A stretch of 35,708 nt of DNA from Atopostipes sp043425375 (GCA_043425375.1 JBHWQC010000054.1:1-35708); one strand, 5' to 3'; shown: positions 24,777 to 33,080, numbered from the stretch's first letter. Notes: generated by a model from the letters alone, not told the origin. Numbers and translations: made by a program.

Positions 24777-25829
24777 ATGTACCGTGTGTCGGTCATTATG
24801 CCAGTATATAATGCTGAAAAAACAGTGGGTCGAGCAATCGATTCCATCTTAAAACAAAGCATCTATGGTGTAGAATTAATACTTGTAAATGATGGGTCAA
24901 CAGATGCATCTGCCCATATTTGTGAAGAATATGCAAAAAGGGAGCCGCTCTTAGTAGAAGTGATTCACCAAGAAAAAAGAGGAATTGCAGTCGCAAGAAA
25001 TCGCGGACTCTTTAAAGCAACGGGTGACTATGTGTATTTTGCGAGTCCAAAAGATAGATTTGATTACAAAATGATAGAAGACAATCTTTTCCTGGCGAAG
25101 GAAAGAAACGCCGATTTAGTTGTATTTGGGTTTCAAGATACGAACCAAATAAGTATTGAAGGAGGGTTTCGACATTTTCCGCGAATGCCTCATCTCTCCA
25201 CTCAAAAAGCTTTTAGAAATCACTATCGCAATTTTCATCATTTCTTTCCGTATGCTTTACACAATAAACTCTATCGTCGCAGCCATCTAGTCAAAAATCG
25301 AATAAAATTTGCTCAGATGCCTTTAAATGAAGCAGCCTTTTTCAATTTGAAAGTGTACAAAAATATTCAAAGCGTTGCCTTTAATCGCTCGTCTTATTGC
25401 CAGCATGAGAGTCAGCCGCAGACAGATGGGTACCAAGAACACCTTTATGACGTTCATTTTAAATTAGCAACTTGTCTGGAAGAAATGTTTACAGAGTGGG
25501 GCTGCGGTAAAGAATACCGAGATCTCATTGTACAAGCGTACTTTGATGCTGTACATCTAGAGGTGGAGAATTTATGTTCGAAATTCTCTCCTTATACAGT
25601 GGAACAACAAGAAAACCGAATGCAGGAGATCTTATTAACCAAAGAAATCCAAACCGCTTTAAACGATGCAAAATTTCCTATCCAACCATCCCCTTTTTTA
25701 AGAAGCTTGCTTAGAATGCTCCAAAAGGGAAACAGTCAAGCAGCGCTGCAGCTGACAAGCCGTCGAAACGATACAAAAAAAGGCACATACAAATTATCGA
25801 GATGGTTGAGAAAGCTGATTAGCGGTTAA
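24777..25829 (+). CDS. family 2 glycosyltransferase with degenerate DXD motif
   Basis: The 350-residue protein begins with a GT-A domain: VSVIMPVYNAEKTVGRAIDSI (4-24), LILVNDGSTDAS (35-46, nucleotide-binding Asp39) and GIAVARNRG (69-77). GT2 enzymes normally have a DXD motif after this; here it reads FASPKDRF (88-95), so the first Asp is replaced by Ser. The second half (about 160-350) is basic and not recognised. No membrane helix is evident, so it is probably cytoplasmic or peripheral. AAAGGGTGGGG precedes the ATG. The enzyme may transfer a sugar in wall-polymer synthesis, but with this motif activity is uncertain. Confidence 0.8.
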   Translation: MYRVSVIMPVYNAEKTVGRAIDSILKQSIYGVELILVNDGSTDASAHICEEYAKREPLLVEVIHQEKRGIAVARNRGLFKATGDYVYFASPKDRFDYKMIEDNLFLAKERNADLVVFGFQDTNQISIEGGFRHFPRMPHLSTQKAFRNHYRNFHHFFPYALHNKLYRRSHLVKNRIKFAQMPLNEAAFFNLKVYKNIQSVAFNRSSYCQHESQPQTDGYQEHLYDVHFKLATCLEEMFTEWGCGKEYRDLIVQAYFDAVHLEVENLCSKFSPYTVEQQENRMQEILLTKEIQTALNDAKFPIQPSPFLRSLLRMLQKGNSQAALQLTSRRNDTKKGTYKLSRWLRKLISG

Positions 25830-25841
25830 AATCATCATTTA

Positions 25842-25872
25842 ATAATGAGGGCAAACATTATTCGTTTTTCTC
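25842..25872 (+). terminator. weak terminator after the glycosyltransferase gene
   Basis: AATAATG and CATTATT form a 7-base A/T-rich stem, followed by CGTTTTTC. It is weak, so read-through to the LCP gene is possible. Confidence 0.4.
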
Positions 25873-25967
25873 CCTTAATTTTGGTACAATTTTTAATGGT
25901 AACAAACATGTAAATAACCTATAATAGAAGCAAGTTAGAAAATTCACATAATAAAGTGGGTAAAACA

Positions 25968-26933
25968 ATGGAAAACCATACAAATGAATTATCAAGGAGA
26001 AGTAGAAAGAAAAAACGAGGAAGACGCGGCTGTTTCTGGATTATTGGTCTTCTATTTCTTATTTTAATTGGTCTGGGCGTCTTTATATACTATGAGCTGC
26101 GCTCAACAACAAATACGATTCATTCTGATATTACTGCAGAGACCATTCCACACGAAAGTCGTCAAGAAAAAGAAGTAGATTTAGCGGGAGAAGCTCCATT
26201 TTCAGTACTTCTCTTAGGTATTGACACCGGGGATATGGGTCGAGTAGACCGCGGCCGTTCGGATACCATGATGGTAGCGACAGTAAATCCAAATACGGAT
26301 CAAACAACGATTGTCAGTATCCCCAGAGACACTTATACTGAAATTGTGGGTCGAGGTACGATGGATAAAATCAATCATGCCTACGCGTTTGGAGGGCCAG
26401 CCATGGCGGTAAACTCTGTTCAAAATTTGCTCGATATTCCAATTGACTATTTTGTATCCGTCAACATGCGCGGCATTCAACAAATTGTGGATGCAGTGGG
26501 TGGCATTCACGTGGCCCCGTCACGGACCTTTTCACAAAGTGGTTATCAATTTATTGAAGGCCAGCCCACACATATGGACGGACAGATGGCACTCGCTTAT
26601 TCGCGGATGCGCCAAGAAGATGGTGATTATGCGCGCCAAGGCCGTCAGCGTGAAGTTGTGGTAGCTATCGTTGACCAAATCGCCTCTTTAAATAGTATCG
26701 CCAATTATCAATCCATCTTAGAAACCACAGAAAATAATGTGCTGACCAATATGCAGTTTAACGATATGGTCAATGTGTTTGTGAATTACCGCGGCGCGAC
26801 TGGAAATATTCAAGAAGTGCAAATGAGCGGTTCAGGGACGATGATGGATGGTGTCTACTATGAAATCATTCCTGATGAGGAAATCGCCAATATCAGTCAG
26901 CAACTAAAGTCAGAACTTGAAATTAATGACTAA
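25968..26933 (+). CDS. LytR-CpsA-Psr (LCP) family wall-polymer ligase
   Basis: LCP proteins attach teichoic acids or capsular polymers from their lipid carrier to peptidoglycan on the outer face of the membrane. The 321-residue protein has a basic cytoplasmic tail (10-20), one membrane helix (22-42), and an extracellular LCP domain. Family marks are LLLGIDTGDMGRVDRGRSDTMMVATVNP near 85-110, VSIPRDTY near 117, INHAYAFGG near 138 and LAYSRMRQEDGDYARQGRQREVV near 210. The Arg and Asp residues that bind the pyrophosphate are present. The ATG at 25968 is used, eight bases after AAAGTGGG. The ugd gene follows after 37 bases and is likely co-transcribed. Confidence 0.93.
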   Translation: MENHTNELSRRSRKKKRGRRGCFWIIGLLFLILIGLGVFIYYELRSTTNTIHSDITAETIPHESRQEKEVDLAGEAPFSVLLLGIDTGDMGRVDRGRSDTMMVATVNPNTDQTTIVSIPRDTYTEIVGRGTMDKINHAYAFGGPAMAVNSVQNLLDIPIDYFVSVNMRGIQQIVDAVGGIHVAPSRTFSQSGYQFIEGQPTHMDGQMALAYSRMRQEDGDYARQGRQREVVVAIVDQIASLNSIANYQSILETTENNVLTNMQFNDMVNVFVNYRGATGNIQEVQMSGSGTMMDGVYYEIIPDEEIANISQQLKSELEIND

Positions 26934-26970
26934 GCACTATGGAAAGAATCGAAAAAGAGGAGAGTATAGA

Positions 26971-28143
26971 ATGGCAAAGATTACAGTTGTAGGTATGGGG
27001 TATGTGGGTTTGGCGAATGCGGTGTTGCTGGCCCAGCACAATGAAGTGCGGGCACTTGAGATTGTACAAGAGAAAGTGGACTTAATCAACCAACGCATTT
27101 CACCAATTGAGGACAGTGAAGTGGAACGCTTCTTTGCTACAAGAGAGTTAAATCTAACAGCTACTTCAGACAAAGCTGAAGCTTACGGTCATAATCCGGC
27201 ATTTATAGTAATCGCTGCCCCGACCAACTACGATGAAAAGACCAACTACTTTGATACAAGTGCACTAGAAAGTGTCATTGAGGATGTCTTAAAATATGCG
27301 CCAGAAGCGACAATGATTGTTAAATCAACGGTTCCTGTTGGCTATACAGAAGAAATTCGTCAAAAATACGAGACGGAAAACATCATCTTTTCTCCTGAGT
27401 TTCTACGTGAAGGGAACGCTTTATATGACAATTTATACCCGAGCCGAATTATTCTCGGTGAAGATTCCAACCGAGCGCGCCAATTTGCTGACTTGCTGGT
27501 AGAAGGTGCTGCTGCAGATGAGGTTCCTGTTTTATTTATGCGTTCCACGGAAGCGGAAGCGGTCAAACTCTTTGCCAATACCTATTTAGCGATGCGTGTT
27601 TCTTTCTTTAATGAATTAGATACATATGCGGAAGTGCGTAACTTGGATACGCAATCCATTATTGAAGGAGTGGGGTTGGATCCAAGAATTGGCGATCACT
27701 ACAACAACCCTTCCTTTGGTTACGGCGGATATTGTCTGCCGAAGGACACCAAGCAGCTGCTTGCCAACTACGAAGATGTGCCAAACACTTTGATTCGAGC
27801 CATTGTTGACTCTAACAGCACGCGTAAAGATTTTATCGCTAACCAAGTGATTGAAGCTAAACCGGATGTCGTTGGGATTTACCGCTTAGTAATGAAGGAA
27901 GGTTCCGACAACTTCCGCCAATCTTCTATTCAAGGGATTATGAAGCGAATCAAAGCAAAAGGCATCGAAGTGGTGGTTTATGAACCGGTGCTTGAAAATG
28001 AGACTTTCTACAATTCCCGAGTGATTCGAGATTTAGACGAATTCAAAGAAATTAGTGATGTCATTGTTGCCAATCGTCGCAATGAAAACTTGGCAGATGT
28101 GTATGATAAAGTATATACAAGAGATTTATATACAGAAAATTAA
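26971..28143 (+). CDS. ugd: UDP-glucose 6-dehydrogenase
   Basis: Ugd oxidises UDP-glucose to UDP-glucuronate for acidic surface polymers. The 390-residue protein has the NAD-binding GMGYVGLANA (8-17), KSTVPVG (118-124), FSPEFLREG (140-148) and the catalytic Cys255 in GYGGYCLPKDT. The start is the ATG at 26971, with AAGAGGAGAG upstream; the longer frame overlaps the LCP gene. UDP-N-acetyl-mannosamine dehydrogenases belong to the same superfamily, but the FSPEFLREGNALYD segment fits Ugd of streptococcal type. With the LCP gene upstream, it probably feeds a glucuronate-containing wall polymer or capsule, an inference from context. Confidence 0.92.
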   Translation: MAKITVVGMGYVGLANAVLLAQHNEVRALEIVQEKVDLINQRISPIEDSEVERFFATRELNLTATSDKAEAYGHNPAFIVIAAPTNYDEKTNYFDTSALESVIEDVLKYAPEATMIVKSTVPVGYTEEIRQKYETENIIFSPEFLREGNALYDNLYPSRIILGEDSNRARQFADLLVEGAAADEVPVLFMRSTEAEAVKLFANTYLAMRVSFFNELDTYAEVRNLDTQSIIEGVGLDPRIGDHYNNPSFGYGGYCLPKDTKQLLANYEDVPNTLIRAIVDSNSTRKDFIANQVIEAKPDVVGIYRLVMKEGSDNFRQSSIQGIMKRIKAKGIEVVVYEPVLENETFYNSRVIRDLDEFKEISDVIVANRRNENLADVYDKVYTRDLYTEN

Positions 28144-28157
28144 ATAATGAGGATAAA

Positions 28158-28194
28158 ACAACCAATCTCTTGCGTTAGGGATTGGTTGTCTTTG
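28158..28194 (+). terminator. hairpin terminator between ugd and galM
   Basis: ACAACCAATC (28158-28167) and GATTGGTTGT (28180-28189) are perfect 10-base arms, followed by only a short T stretch (CTTTG). It may be a partial terminator or attenuator upstream of galM. Confidence 0.65.
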
Positions 28195-28218
28195 CAATCG
28201 AAAGAATGGAGAATACAA

Positions 28219-29268
28219 ATGCAGATTGAAAAGAAACGGTTCGGAGCAGTGAATGGAAAAGAGGTTTTTGAATATACGTTAAAAAACAGCAACAACTACT
28301 CAATTTCAGTCATTACTTACGGGGCAATCCTAACAAAGCTGATGATGCCGGATAAAGAGGGGAAAGTAGAGAATATTACAGTTAATTTTACTTCTTTAGA
28401 TGAAATAGTCGCTTCTAGACCCTTCCACGGAGCAATTATTGGATCAGTATCGGGTCGTATTTCCGGCGCCTCCTATAAAGATGGCGATGCGGAAGTAGTG
28501 CTTGAACAAAATGAAAATGGGAATAATTTGCATAGTGGCTTTACAGGGATTGATCAACATGTGTGGCAAGCAACAACAGAAGAGTCGGACAATCAAGCGG
28601 CGCTTATTTTAAAGACCGTCAGCTCAGATGGAGAGAGTGGTTTCCCAGGAGATTTAGAAGTGAAGGTGACGTATACTTTAAATGAACAAAATGAAGTGGG
28701 AATTGCGTATGAAGCCCAAACAAATAAGCGAACGTTATTTAATCCCACCAACCATGTCTATTTTAACTTAAATGGTGACAGCGATACATTGATCCATAAT
28801 CATAAATTGCAAGTCAGCAGCGAGCAGTTTGCGGTGTTAGATGAAGAGAATATTCCAACCGGTGAATTACGAGCGGTAAAGGGAACGGACTTTGATTTGC
28901 GTCAGCTGCGCTTTTTAGAAGAGGTTTTACAAAGCAGCGACGAACAAATTAAAGACCGAGATGGCTATGACCATCCATTTGTCCTAAACAAAGCAGCGAA
29001 TCGCCCGGCCGTTGTATTGAAAGAAGAAGAATCGGGCCGTGTGCTGAAGATAAAGACGGATGCGGAGGCTGTGGTAATATTTACCCACAATTCTGAAAAA
29101 GTGCCTGTGACTGAAAACGAAAAAGTCTTGCCAGTTCATGCAGGCATCACTTTAGAAACATGCGCTTTACCCGATGCGGTCAACCAAAAAAACTTCGGTT
29201 CGATTTGGTTAGAACCAGGCAAGACGTTCAAGTCAGCAACGGTTTTTGCTTTAGCAGTAGAAGCGTAA
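28219..29268 (+). CDS. galM: aldose 1-epimerase (mutarotase)
   Basis: GalM interconverts the alpha and beta anomers of galactose/glucose. The 349-residue beta-sandwich protein has the family's His105 (NNLHSGF), His179 (NPTNHVYFNL) and the acidic residue in GITLETCALPDAVN near 315, which fit the catalytic His-His-Glu set. The start is the ATG at 28219 after TGGAGA; the longer frame begins in the hairpin region. It lies downstream of ugd and may be read through the hairpin. It could support the Leloir pathway together with galE, but galK and galT are not in the window. Confidence 0.9.
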   Translation: MQIEKKRFGAVNGKEVFEYTLKNSNNYSISVITYGAILTKLMMPDKEGKVENITVNFTSLDEIVASRPFHGAIIGSVSGRISGASYKDGDAEVVLEQNENGNNLHSGFTGIDQHVWQATTEESDNQAALILKTVSSDGESGFPGDLEVKVTYTLNEQNEVGIAYEAQTNKRTLFNPTNHVYFNLNGDSDTLIHNHKLQVSSEQFAVLDEENIPTGELRAVKGTDFDLRQLRFLEEVLQSSDEQIKDRDGYDHPFVLNKAANRPAVVLKEEESGRVLKIKTDAEAVVIFTHNSEKVPVTENEKVLPVHAGITLETCALPDAVNQKNFGSIWLEPGKTFKSATVFALAVEA

Positions 29269-29316
29269 AAAAGCCACTCTTTGAAGGATTTGTATGCCTT
29301 TAAAGAGTGGCTTTTT
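29267..29316. terminator. bidirectional terminator between galM and the peroxidase gene
   Basis: AAAAAGCCACTCTTT and AAAGAGTGGCTTTTT form a perfect 15-base stem, with A and T tracts on both sides. Confidence 0.9.
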
Positions 29317-29319
29317 GGT

Positions 29320-29793
29320 TTAAAGCAGGACTTTGATATCCGCTTCGATTTCTTTTGGATTGACCGTTGGCGCATAGCGTTTGATGATGTTTCCCTCACG
29401 GTCGACTAAGAATTTCGTAAAATTCCACTTAATAGCGGAGCTGAACATGCCGCCTTGTTGTTCTTTTAAATGCTTGTAGAGTGGAGAAGCTTCGCTACCA
29501 TTGACATTGACTTTATCAAAACGGGGGAAAGTAGTGCCGTATTCGCGTGTGCAAAAATCATCTGTCTTTTCAGCTGATTCCGGCGACTGTAAAAATTGGT
29601 TGCTTGGAAAATCAAGCACATAAAATCCCTGATCTTGATATTTTTCAAAAAGGGATTGTAACTCTTCATACTGCGGCGCTAAACCACATTTAATGGCGGT
29701 GTTGACAATTAATAAAATTTTGCCTTTAAATATTGAAAGCTGTACCGTTTCATTTTTAGTATCTTTTACGGACAAGTCATAAATTGAAGACAT
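29320..29793 (-). CDS. glutathione-peroxidase-like thiol peroxidase
   Basis: A 157-residue member of the GPx family, which in bacteria usually uses thioredoxin as reductant. The peroxidatic Cys lies in NTAIKCGLAPQY, where the usual form is NTASKCGFTPQY. The Gln of the catalytic set is in FPSNQFLQ and the Trp-Asn in IKWNFTKFL. The common Cys in FPCNQF is Ser here, but a later Cys in DDFCTREYG, the position used as resolving Cys in thioredoxin-dependent enzymes, is present. The ATG at 29793 has AGTGGG upstream. It follows the DUF368 gene after 23 bases and is likely co-transcribed. Confidence 0.9.
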   Translation of the reverse strand: MSSIYDLSVKDTKNETVQLSIFKGKILLIVNTAIKCGLAPQYEELQSLFEKYQDQGFYVLDFPSNQFLQSPESAEKTDDFCTREYGTTFPRFDKVNVNGSEASPLYKHLKEQQGGMFSSAIKWNFTKFLVDREGNIIKRYAPTVNPKEIEADIKVLL

Positions 29794-29816
29794 CTTACCC
29801 ACTCACTTTCTTTTCT

Positions 29817-30662
29817 TTATTGATATTTCTCTTCTAAATACCCCATCCATAAACCAAGCGCCAAACCAGCTAGGAAGATGAGGGTCACAATGACATAATC
29901 TCCAGCTGTAAAAACGGTATACATTTCAGACGACGGCACAATAATCGCAGTCGAAGCCAAGACCACACCTAAAATAAAGTGAAACACCGTCGCATAGGCC
30001 CGGTCCATAATATTTCGGACAATACGCGCAAACAAAAGCACCACTAAAACGGCACCAATTCCGACCGGAATAATGACTGAAAAATCAAGCGTTCGAATCC
30101 CTTCGGTCAATGGTTGGTACAAGTTAAAATAAATAAGAAAGTTCGATGGACTGAGACCCGGTATAATTAATCCACTGGCAAAAATACCCCCCGCCATGAG
30201 CCATGAGAAGATATTTTCAGGCATATCCACATTTAAATTATTGTTTGCCCAAACTAACAGAGCAAAAAAGGCGACTGCCGTAAAGCCGGCAAGCAATAGG
30301 TGTTTCGGCTCGCGGCCTTCTTTCCCGGCTTCGCGATACAGGCTAGGGAAAGTTCCCAAGATGGCTCCGATAAAGCCCCATAACACATGAGCGGGGTAGT
30401 ATTGCAACCCATAATCGATGGGGGTAGCTAAGACGAAAACACCAAAGACCGCACCTAAGCCAACGGGCATCAGAAATTTCACATTAGACCAAAAGTTATC
30501 GCGCATATCCGCTAAGAAGCGGATAATCGGTTCGTATAAACCAAAAATGGCCGCTAAAGCGCCACCACTTACTCCAGGTAAAATGGCCCCTGAGCCAATT
30601 AACATTCCTTTTAAAAAATTGATTAACCAACTAAATGGATTATTTTTTTCTTCTTGATTCAT
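29817..30662 (-). CDS. DUF368 family polyprenyl-phosphate transporter (PopT-like)
   Basis: DUF368 proteins were shown to recycle undecaprenyl phosphate across the cytoplasmic membrane, returning the lipid carrier used for wall synthesis. The 281-residue protein has the family's start FLKGMLIGSGAILPGVSGG (17-35), repeated in altered form as SGLIIPGLSPSNFLIYF near 162-178, consistent with an inverted repeat fold, and seven or eight membrane segments overall. AAGGAGAG precedes the ATG, and TACAAT reads leftward at 30700-30695. Its position near LCP and sugar-nucleotide genes agrees with an envelope role, but it is in a separate operon. Confidence 0.9.
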   Translation of the reverse strand: MNQEEKNNPFSWLINFLKGMLIGSGAILPGVSGGALAAIFGLYEPIIRFLADMRDNFWSNVKFLMPVGLGAVFGVFVLATPIDYGLQYYPAHVLWGFIGAILGTFPSLYREAGKEGREPKHLLLAGFTAVAFFALLVWANNNLNVDMPENIFSWLMAGGIFASGLIIPGLSPSNFLIYFNLYQPLTEGIRTLDFSVIIPVGIGAVLVVLLFARIVRNIMDRAYATVFHFILGVVLASTAIIVPSSEMYTVFTAGDYVIVTLIFLAGLALGLWMGYLEEKYQ

Positions 30663-30773
30663 CTCTTCTCTCCTTTATACAAATGACAGCTTCTATTGTA
30701 CCGAATAAAAGAGAAGATAAAAAGGAAATTTATCAAATTGGCATTCATTCTGCCCACTTTACCAAAGTGTTCA

Positions 30774-30782
30774 TGATAAAAT
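30774..30782 (+). promoter_or_regulatory. extended -10 promoter of pncA
   Basis: TGA-TAAAAT lies 22 bases before the GTG start. The inverted repeat CACTTT-ACC-AAAGTG (30755-30769) is immediately upstream and would overlap the -35 region, as an operator might. Confidence 0.5.
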
Positions 30783-30804
30783 GGGTGACAGAAGAGGTGA
30801 TCTA

Positions 30805-31353
30805 GTGAAAAAAGCATTGTTGAATGTTGACTATACCAATAATTTTGTCGCAGAAGATGGCGCATTGACTTGCGGAAAACCCGGCCAAGATTTAGAAGAA
30901 TATATTGTAAAGCTGACAAAAGATTTTCATGAAAATGGAGACTATGTGGCTTTTTTAATAGACCTACACTATGAAGGACATGAGTTGCATCCGGAAAATG
31001 AACTCTTCCCGCCTCATAATATTGAGGGGACAGATGGACGCAATTTATATGGCACATTAGAAACGTTGTATCATAAAATTAAAGAGGATGAGCATGTGGA
31101 GTACTTTGATAAGACGCGATACTCTGCTTTTGCCGGAACCAATTTGGAATTACAACTAAGAGAACGTAAAATTGAAGAATTGCATATTGTCGGCGTTTGT
31201 ACAGATATCTGTGTGTTACACACAGCAGTTGATGCCTACAACAAAGGGTATAATATCGTCGTGCATGAACAGGGAGTCGCGAGTTTTAACCAAGCCGGTC
31301 ATGATTGGGCACTCGGTCATTTTACCGATACACTTGTCGGAAAGGTTGTTTAA
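30805..31353 (+). CDS. pncA: nicotinamidase
   Basis: Converts nicotinamide to nicotinate for NAD salvage. The 182-residue isochorismatase-fold protein has the catalytic triad Asp9 (NVDYTNNF), Lys103 (FDKTRYS) and Cys136 (GVCTDICV), and metal ligands Asp53, His55, Glu64 and His71 in DLHYEGHELHPENELFPPH, matching the residue set known from streptococcal PncA. The start is taken as GTG at 30805, six bases after AGAGGTG; the upstream ATG at 30781 lies in the -10 region. It is monocistronic and divergent from the DUF368 gene. Confidence 0.93.
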   Translation: MKKALLNVDYTNNFVAEDGALTCGKPGQDLEEYIVKLTKDFHENGDYVAFLIDLHYEGHELHPENELFPPHNIEGTDGRNLYGTLETLYHKIKEDEHVEYFDKTRYSAFAGTNLELQLRERKIEELHIVGVCTDICVLHTAVDAYNKGYNIVVHEQGVASFNQAGHDWALGHFTDTLVGKVV

Positions 31354-31364
31354 TAAAATAAAAA

Positions 31365-31412
31365 TAAGCACAGATTCGTCTTGAAAAACCAGACGGATTT
31401 GTGCTTTTTGAT
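31365..31412. terminator. terminator after pncA, likely bidirectional
   Basis: AAGCACAGATTCGTCT and AGACGGATTTGTGCTT pair with one mismatch and one G-U pair, followed by TTTTTG. On the other strand the stem is followed by TTATTTTTATTTT, so it could also stop leftward transcripts. Confidence 0.85.
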
Positions 31413-31459
31413 ATTCGCTTCTTTTCGTTCTAATCTCAACTAAAAATAATTACGTAGGG

Positions 31460-31515
31460 GATAGAGCTCCTAACGAAGCTATAAATAAAATTATAGCCGG
31501 GATAGACGCTCTATC
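31460..31515. repeat. nested inverted repeat in a convergent intergenic region
   Basis: Outer arms GATAGAGC (31460-31467) and GCTCTATC (31508-31515) and inner arms GCTATAA (31478-31484) and TTATAGC (31491-31497) are all perfect, joined by two unpaired 10-base segments and a 6-base loop. The 3' member also contains a second GGGATAGA. No T tract follows on either strand, so it is not a standard terminator. I do not recognise a known RNA family. Confidence 0.6.
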
Positions 31516-31548
31516 TACTCGATAATTCATCACATTTCGATATTTTCT

Positions 31549-32226
31549 TTATTGAAACAAATTCCAAGGGTACTCATTTGGAGGCGGAACCGATACAACG
31601 ACTTGTTCATCTTTCGTGGGATGTTTGACACCCAATTCTTGCGCCCAAAGCGCAATTTGTTCACCAGGTGAATTGACAAATTGCCCATATTTTTGGTCGC
31701 CATAAATAGGGAAACCCATATGGCTCAATTGAACTCGGATTTGATGGCTGCGTCCCGTGTGCAACTTCACTTTTAATAAACTCAAGTCCTGTTTCTTGTC
31801 GCTCGCTAATACTTCATAGTCTAATTTGGCCTGTTTCGCATCTCTCGTGCCTTTTTCAACAACTGCAGAAGTATTGGTTTGCTTATCTTTTAACAAATAA
31901 TCAGTTAATGTTCTTTTTTTCTGAGATGGCACTCCCCGCACAATCGCATAGTATTTCCGGTCAAAACGATTCAAACGAATTTCATTGGAGATCCGAGAAG
32001 CGGCTTTGGAGGTCTTCGCAAATAAGATGACACCGCCTACCGGACGATCTAGCCGATGCACCAAGCCTAAAAAGGCAGCACCTGGCTTGTTGTACTTTTC
32101 AACTAAAAATTGTTTGCCCGCATTTAATAAATCCAAGTCACCCGATGCATCTTCTTGCACCGGCATATTGCGTGGTTTTTCTACGACGAATAAATGGTTA
32201 TCTTCATATAATACCTTTAAATCCAT
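31549..32226 (-). CDS. RluA family pseudouridine synthase
   Basis: These enzymes isomerise uridine to pseudouridine in rRNA or tRNA. The 225-residue protein consists of the catalytic domain alone, without an N-terminal S4 domain. The catalytic Asp60 lies in LVHRLDRPVGG, and KYYAIVRG, KLDYEVLA, GRSHQIRVQLSHMGFPIYGDQKYG are typical downstream motifs. Which position it modifies cannot be told. The ATG at 32226 has AAAGGACAG upstream. It is encoded 14 bases downstream of the DUF72 gene and is probably in one operon with it. Confidence 0.93.
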   Translation of the reverse strand: MDLKVLYEDNHLFVVEKPRNMPVQEDASGDLDLLNAGKQFLVEKYNKPGAAFLGLVHRLDRPVGGVILFAKTSKAASRISNEIRLNRFDRKYYAIVRGVPSQKKRTLTDYLLKDKQTNTSAVVEKGTRDAKQAKLDYEVLASDKKQDLSLLKVKLHTGRSHQIRVQLSHMGFPIYGDQKYGQFVNSPGEQIALWAQELGVKHPTKDEQVVVSVPPPNEYPWNLFQ

Positions 32227-32240
32227 ATTTCTGTCCTTTC

Positions 32241-33080
32241 TTAAAACAAGTCCAATTGCTGCGGATTCAACCCCTCAAACTCAAGATCTAAGAGCGCTTG
32301 TAATTCTTTGGCGTTTTTTGCCGCATGACCGCCAGAGTTGTTATTAAAAATGACGGCCACTTCTTCTGACTGCTGTTCCAGCTGTAAGGCAGCTTCTTTA
32401 ATTTTAAGCAGCTCTTCCTCACTGTAATCATGTAAAGTCCGATTTGCACGCCAAGCCGGGTCATCGGAGGCATTCAGCCAGCCCGAATAGTTTTGTCCGT
32501 GCAGGCGATACAAGGTCAATTTTGAATTCGTGCTTTCAAACACACTGGGCGCACTATTTCCAGGTGTTTGCGGCTGGTCCACAACCGTATGAATAAAGAA
32601 ATTTTCTCGAAGGAGCGCTAATGTGTTCTCTCGATTTTCTTCACTATACCAACTGCGGTGACGAAACTCGATTGCTACCGGCAAAGTGCTCATCAGTTCG
32701 CTCACGAGTTCTAAATACTCTACATTTTTTTGCGAACAATGAAAATAGGGCGGGAACTGAAATAAAAAAGCCTTGATTCGTTTTTCGCGAATCATCGGAT
32801 AAAAACGGACTTTATACGTATCGAACAATTCTTCCAAACTGTCATAATGGTCCTGCCAATGCTGATGCTGCGTCATCGCCTGGTAAGCCTTAGGTATAAA
32901 TTGAAAACGTTCCGGCGTTTTATCCATCCAGCTTTGGATACTTTTTGCTGAGGGAATACCATAAAAACTCGTATCGATTTCAACAAAAGGGAAGTGGCTG
33001 GCATAGTCTTCCAACTTTCTTTTATTGACCGGAGCAATTAACTCATGATCACTCCAGCCGGTTAAACCAATTGTAATCAT
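32241..33080 (-). CDS. DUF72 domain protein (YecE-like)
   Basis: The 279-residue protein belongs to the DUF72/YecE family, a TIM-barrel-like fold of unknown activity. Family marks are IGLTGWSDHE (near the start), HFPFVEIDTSFYGIPS, FLFQFPPYFHCS near 127, IEFRHRSWYSEE near 155 and the C-terminal VIFNNNSGGHAAKNA. I start it at the ATG at 33080, six bases after AGGTAGGTG; the GTG at 33089 is inside the ribosome site. It precedes the pseudouridine synthase gene with a short gap, the only context hint available. Confidence 0.9.
   Translation of the reverse strand: MITIGLTGWSDHELIAPVNKRKLEDYASHFPFVEIDTSFYGIPSAKSIQSWMDKTPERFQFIPKAYQAMTQHQHWQDHYDSLEELFDTYKVRFYPMIREKRIKAFLFQFPPYFHCSQKNVEYLELVSELMSTLPVAIEFRHRSWYSEENRENTLALLRENFFIHTVVDQPQTPGNSAPSVFESTNSKLTLYRLHGQNYSGWLNASDDPAWRANRTLHDYSEEELLKIKEAALQLEQQSEEVAVIFNNNSGGHAAKNAKELQALLDLEFEGLNPQQLDLF

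Noticed and set aside
28158..28194. Hairpin before galM considered as a riboswitch or attenuator.
   Set aside because: It is a single perfect stem with no conserved-looking aptamer region or alternative pairing; a simple terminator is enough.
30659..31057. 132-codon minus-strand frame opposite pncA.
   Set aside because: It runs antisense to pncA codons containing catalytic residues, and overlaps the DUF368 promoter region.
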